A stretch of DNA of 6,994 nucleotides from an uncultured Christensenella sp. (lineage in GTDB: Bacteria > Bacillota > Clostridia > Christensenellales > UBA1242), in assembly GCA_949291975.1 (NCBI GenBank), contig CASEYA010000066.1:1-6994 (forward strand). The letters are read 5' to 3'. Positions 5,614 through 6,994 of the stretch are shown here, one piece after another. The position numbers and the translations under genes were made by a program. Numbering within the stretch: the first letter of the stretch is position 1; each line of letters opens with the position of its first letter. Under the pieces are notes generated by a model that saw nothing but the letters and a program-made list of their open reading frames with translations, was not told the DNA's origin and did not search any database.

Positions 5614-6078
5614 ATGAGAAAAATAAAACTTATTTGTGTTGGAAATTTAAAAGAAAAATTTTTGGTGGAGGGCTGTCAAGAATATATTAAGCGCATTTCC
5701 AGATTTTTCGAGCTTGATATTGTGGAAATTCCAGAAAAAATCTCAAAAGACATCCCCGCTGAAATAGAAAACGCTTTAAAAATTGAAGCAGAAAACATTT
5801 TATCAAAGATAAAAAGTAAGCAGGTCTATTTGCTTTCGCCTGCGGGCAAAACCATGCCAAGTGAAGAGTTTGCCTCGTTTACGCAAGAAAAAACAGACCA
5901 AGGCGAACTTACCTTTGTCATTGGAAGCAGTTATGGCTTTGCCAAAAGCCTAGAGCAACAATTTCCTGCCATAAGTTTTGGGAAAATGACCTTTCCACAT
6001 CAACTGATGAGGCTGATATTTCTTGAACAACTTTATCGTGCTGGCACAATCATTAACAACATCAAATATCACAAATAA
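5614..6078 (+). CDS. rlmH: 23S rRNA (pseudouridine-1915-N3)-methyltransferase
   Basis: A SPOUT-family enzyme that uses S-adenosylmethionine to methylate pseudouridine 1915 in helix 69 of 23S rRNA on assembled 70S ribosomes; it works as a homodimer. The length of 154 residues is normal. Seen: N-terminus KIKLICVGNLKEKF (3-16), strand VYLLSPAGKTMPSEEFA (71-87), the SAM-binding knot loop FVIGSSYGF (101-109; the family usually has GG where this has GSS), SFGKMTFPHQLMR (121-133), EQLYRA (138-143), and the C-terminal YHK (152-154) seen across the family. Start: the ATG at 5614 gives exactly the family N-terminus, yet no Shine-Dalgarno is present upstream (TGCTAGAATTGTTGT), and the promoter lies directly against the start codon. 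Translation is therefore probably leaderless. A strong terminator follows 21 nt after the stop, so it is likely a single-gene transcript. Confidence 0.97.
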   Translation: MRKIKLICVGNLKEKFLVEGCQEYIKRISRFFELDIVEIPEKISKDIPAEIENALKIEAENILSKIKSKQVYLLSPAGKTMPSEEFASFTQEKTDQGELTFVIGSSYGFAKSLEQQFPAISFGKMTFPHQLMRLIFLEQLYRAGTIINNIKYHK

Positions 6079-6098
6079 GAAATCAATTTAAAACAAAA

Positions 6099-6136
6099 AG
6101 AATGGTGGAATTATCTTTCCACCGTTTTTGTTGTTT
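6099..6136. terminator. Intrinsic terminator after rlmH
   Basis: A core stem pairs GGTGGAA (6104-6110) with TTCCACC (6117-6123) over TTATCT. Further pairs between the flanking A-rich and T-rich arms, some G-U, lengthen it. It is followed by GTTTTTGTTGTTT. It closes the rlmH transcript and isolates the collagen-like gene. Confidence 0.85.
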
Positions 6137-6254
6137 ATATTATTTAAAAAATACCCCTCTTTTTAATAAGATTTACAAAAAATTAAGTAATTTTTAACAA
6201 AAACATCAACAGCAAACACCGTCTAAAAATTATCTTTCACAAAATGATAAAAAT

Positions 6255-6269
6255 TTTCATAGTATGAAA
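6255..6269. promoter_or_regulatory. Perfect inverted repeat upstream of the collagen-like gene
   Basis: TTTCATA at 6255-6261 and TATGAAA at 6263-6269 are separated by a single G. The centre lies about 40 bp upstream of the candidate -10 at 6301-6306, a position suited to an activator or an upstream operator. No cognate regulator is identifiable. Confidence 0.35.
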
Positions 6270-6300
6270 TAGATTTAATGAGCAATCAAAAATCTTTTAA

Positions 6301-6306
6301 TATAAT
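6301..6306 (+). promoter_or_regulatory. Candidate -10 of the collagen-like gene
   Basis: A perfect TATAAT with a leader of about 14 nt that still includes AAAGGAG. The hexamer 17 nt upstream is ATGAGC (3/6), and there is no TG extension. The weak -35 may mean an activator or another sigma factor; no clear sporulation-sigma consensus was found. Confidence 0.4.
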
Positions 6307-6326
6307 GCAAACAAAAAGGAGAAATT

Positions 6327-6994
6327 ATGTGCGATTTATTTAATTGTGATAACAACTGTTCAAGATGTCAGTGCCGTCCACCCCTGCCAATCATAAGGCG
6401 TGGACCTCGTGGTCCTCGTGGACCAACAGGGCCAACAGGCCCCACAGGACCATCCACCGGTGCAACAGGTGCAACAGGTGCAACGGGAACATCAGCAACC
6501 ATAACCATTGGTTCAACCATCACAGGCGTTGCTGGAACACCGGCTTCTGTTACAAACAGTGGAACAGCTAGCAATGCCATTTTGAACTTTGTTATTCCTC
6601 GTGGAGCAACAGGCTCAACAGGTCCCACTGGGCCTACTGGTGCTGGTGCCACTGGACCTACTGGTGCAACTGGATTAGCAGGAGCCACTGGGCCTACTGG
6701 TCCCACTGGGCCAACCGGTTCTGGAGCAACGGGTGCCACCGGTCCAACTGGGCCAACTGGATTAACTGGAGCCACTGGACCAACAGGGCCGACGGGAGCT
6801 GGAGCCACTGGAGCTACTGGACCAACTGGTCCAACTGGTGCAACGGGACCAACAGGGCCAACTGGTCCTACTGGTGCTGGTGCAACGGGCGCTACGGGAC
6901 CTACGGGCCCAACTGGTCCAACCGGCCCAACTGGGCCAACAGGACCTACAGGAGCAGGAACCGCAGCAACTGTTACCGTTGGAACCACTTCTAC
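6327..6994 (+). CDS. Collagen-like Gly-X-Thr repeat protein, partial (C-terminus beyond right edge)
   Basis: Open for 222 codons to the window end. ATG follows AAAGGAG (6315-6321) by 5 nt. There is no signal peptide; residues 1-19 are Cys-rich (C2, C7, C11, C14, C16). [19 protein letters not shown] from residue 24 opens a short collagen stretch. Residues about 55-92 form a non-collagen module ([20 protein letters not shown], then [17 protein letters not shown]). Residues 93-210 are almost pure Gly-Pro-Thr and Gly-Ala-Thr triplets with regularly placed Gly-Ala or Gly-Ser dipeptides. A second copy of the module seems to begin at 212 ([11 protein letters not shown]). Gly-X-Thr collagen proteins without a signal peptide are typical of exosporium or spore-surface filaments such as BclA-like proteins; phage tail-fibre or other surface roles are alternatives. 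Base composition is clearly richer in G+C than the neighbouring genes. Confidence 0.9.
   Translation, partial: MCDLFNCDNNCSRCQCRPPLPIIRRGPRGPRGPTGPTGPTGPSTGATGATGATGTSATITIGSTITGVAGTPASVTNSGTASNAILNFVIPRGATGSTGPTGPTGAGATGPTGATGLAGATGPTGPTGPTGSGATGATGPTGPTGLTGATGPTGPTGAGATGATGPTGPTGATGPTGPTGPTGAGATGATGPTGPTGPTGPTGPTGPTGAGTAATVTVGTTS
6645..6956 (+). repeat. Four tandem 78-bp units encoding a 26-residue collagen super-repeat
   Basis: Units start at 6645, 6723, 6801 and 6879. Each encodes eight Gly-X-Y triplets followed by a two-residue Gly-Ala (Gly-Ser in unit 1), beginning GAT and, in units 2-4, [13 protein letters not shown] shorter unit, four triplets plus Gly-Ala, precedes them at 6603-6644. 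Gly and Thr codons vary freely between units. Confidence 0.85.

Noticed and set aside
6368..6988. Long minus-strand open frame with Pro-Val-Gly repeats
   Set aside because: It is the antisense of the collagen-like gene. The plus-strand frame has a ribosome binding site, a promoter and Gly-X-Thr collagen logic; the repeat simply lacks stops on both strands.
6423..6994. CRISPR-like array
   Set aside because: The repetition is continuous 9-bp Gly-X-Thr coding periodicity in an open frame, with no unique spacers between constant repeats.

Overview
The window is low-GC DNA with the standard bacterial code (tryptophan is TGG, and TGA is not read through). It carries six protein genes separated by very AT-rich spacers. 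Strong GGAGG-type ribosome binding sites, sigma-A-like promoters, an archaeal/eukaryotic-type prolyl-tRNA synthetase, a Gly-Pro-Thr collagen-like protein and a surface protein with a gut-Firmicute-style repeat together suggest an uncultured Bacillota/Clostridia-like bacterium, probably from an animal gut. This placement is inference; no rRNA or other marker settles it.

Left to right: (1) a truncated gene on the minus strand for a membrane-anchored or secreted surface protein, with a well-formed promoter. (2) A long AT-rich spacer, then proS on the plus strand. (3) An AT-rich spacer with three copies of a 20-bp repeat, closed by a bidirectional hairpin terminator. (4) A divergent pair: a small Xre-type regulator (minus) and a SLOG-like Rossmannoid protein (plus), sharing a 163-nt control region with a perfect 16-bp palindrome on the SLOG extended -10. 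(5) lysC for aspartokinase, which carries about 115 extra residues between the kinase domain and the ACT region. (6) rlmH for the 23S rRNA pseudouridine-1915 methyltransferase, whose promoter appears to place the transcript start on the ATG, so the mRNA should be leaderless. (7) A strong terminator, then a collagen-like gene that runs off the right edge and shows a regular 26-residue (78-bp) super-repeat.

There is no single operon. Housekeeping functions (proS, lysC, rlmH) alternate with cell- or spore-surface proteins at both edges and a small regulatory pair in the middle. No complete novel multi-gene system is visible. The most interesting points are the lysC insertion with its degenerate first ACT domain, the leaderless rlmH, the Xre/SLOG pair with its operator-like palindrome, and the collagen super-repeat.
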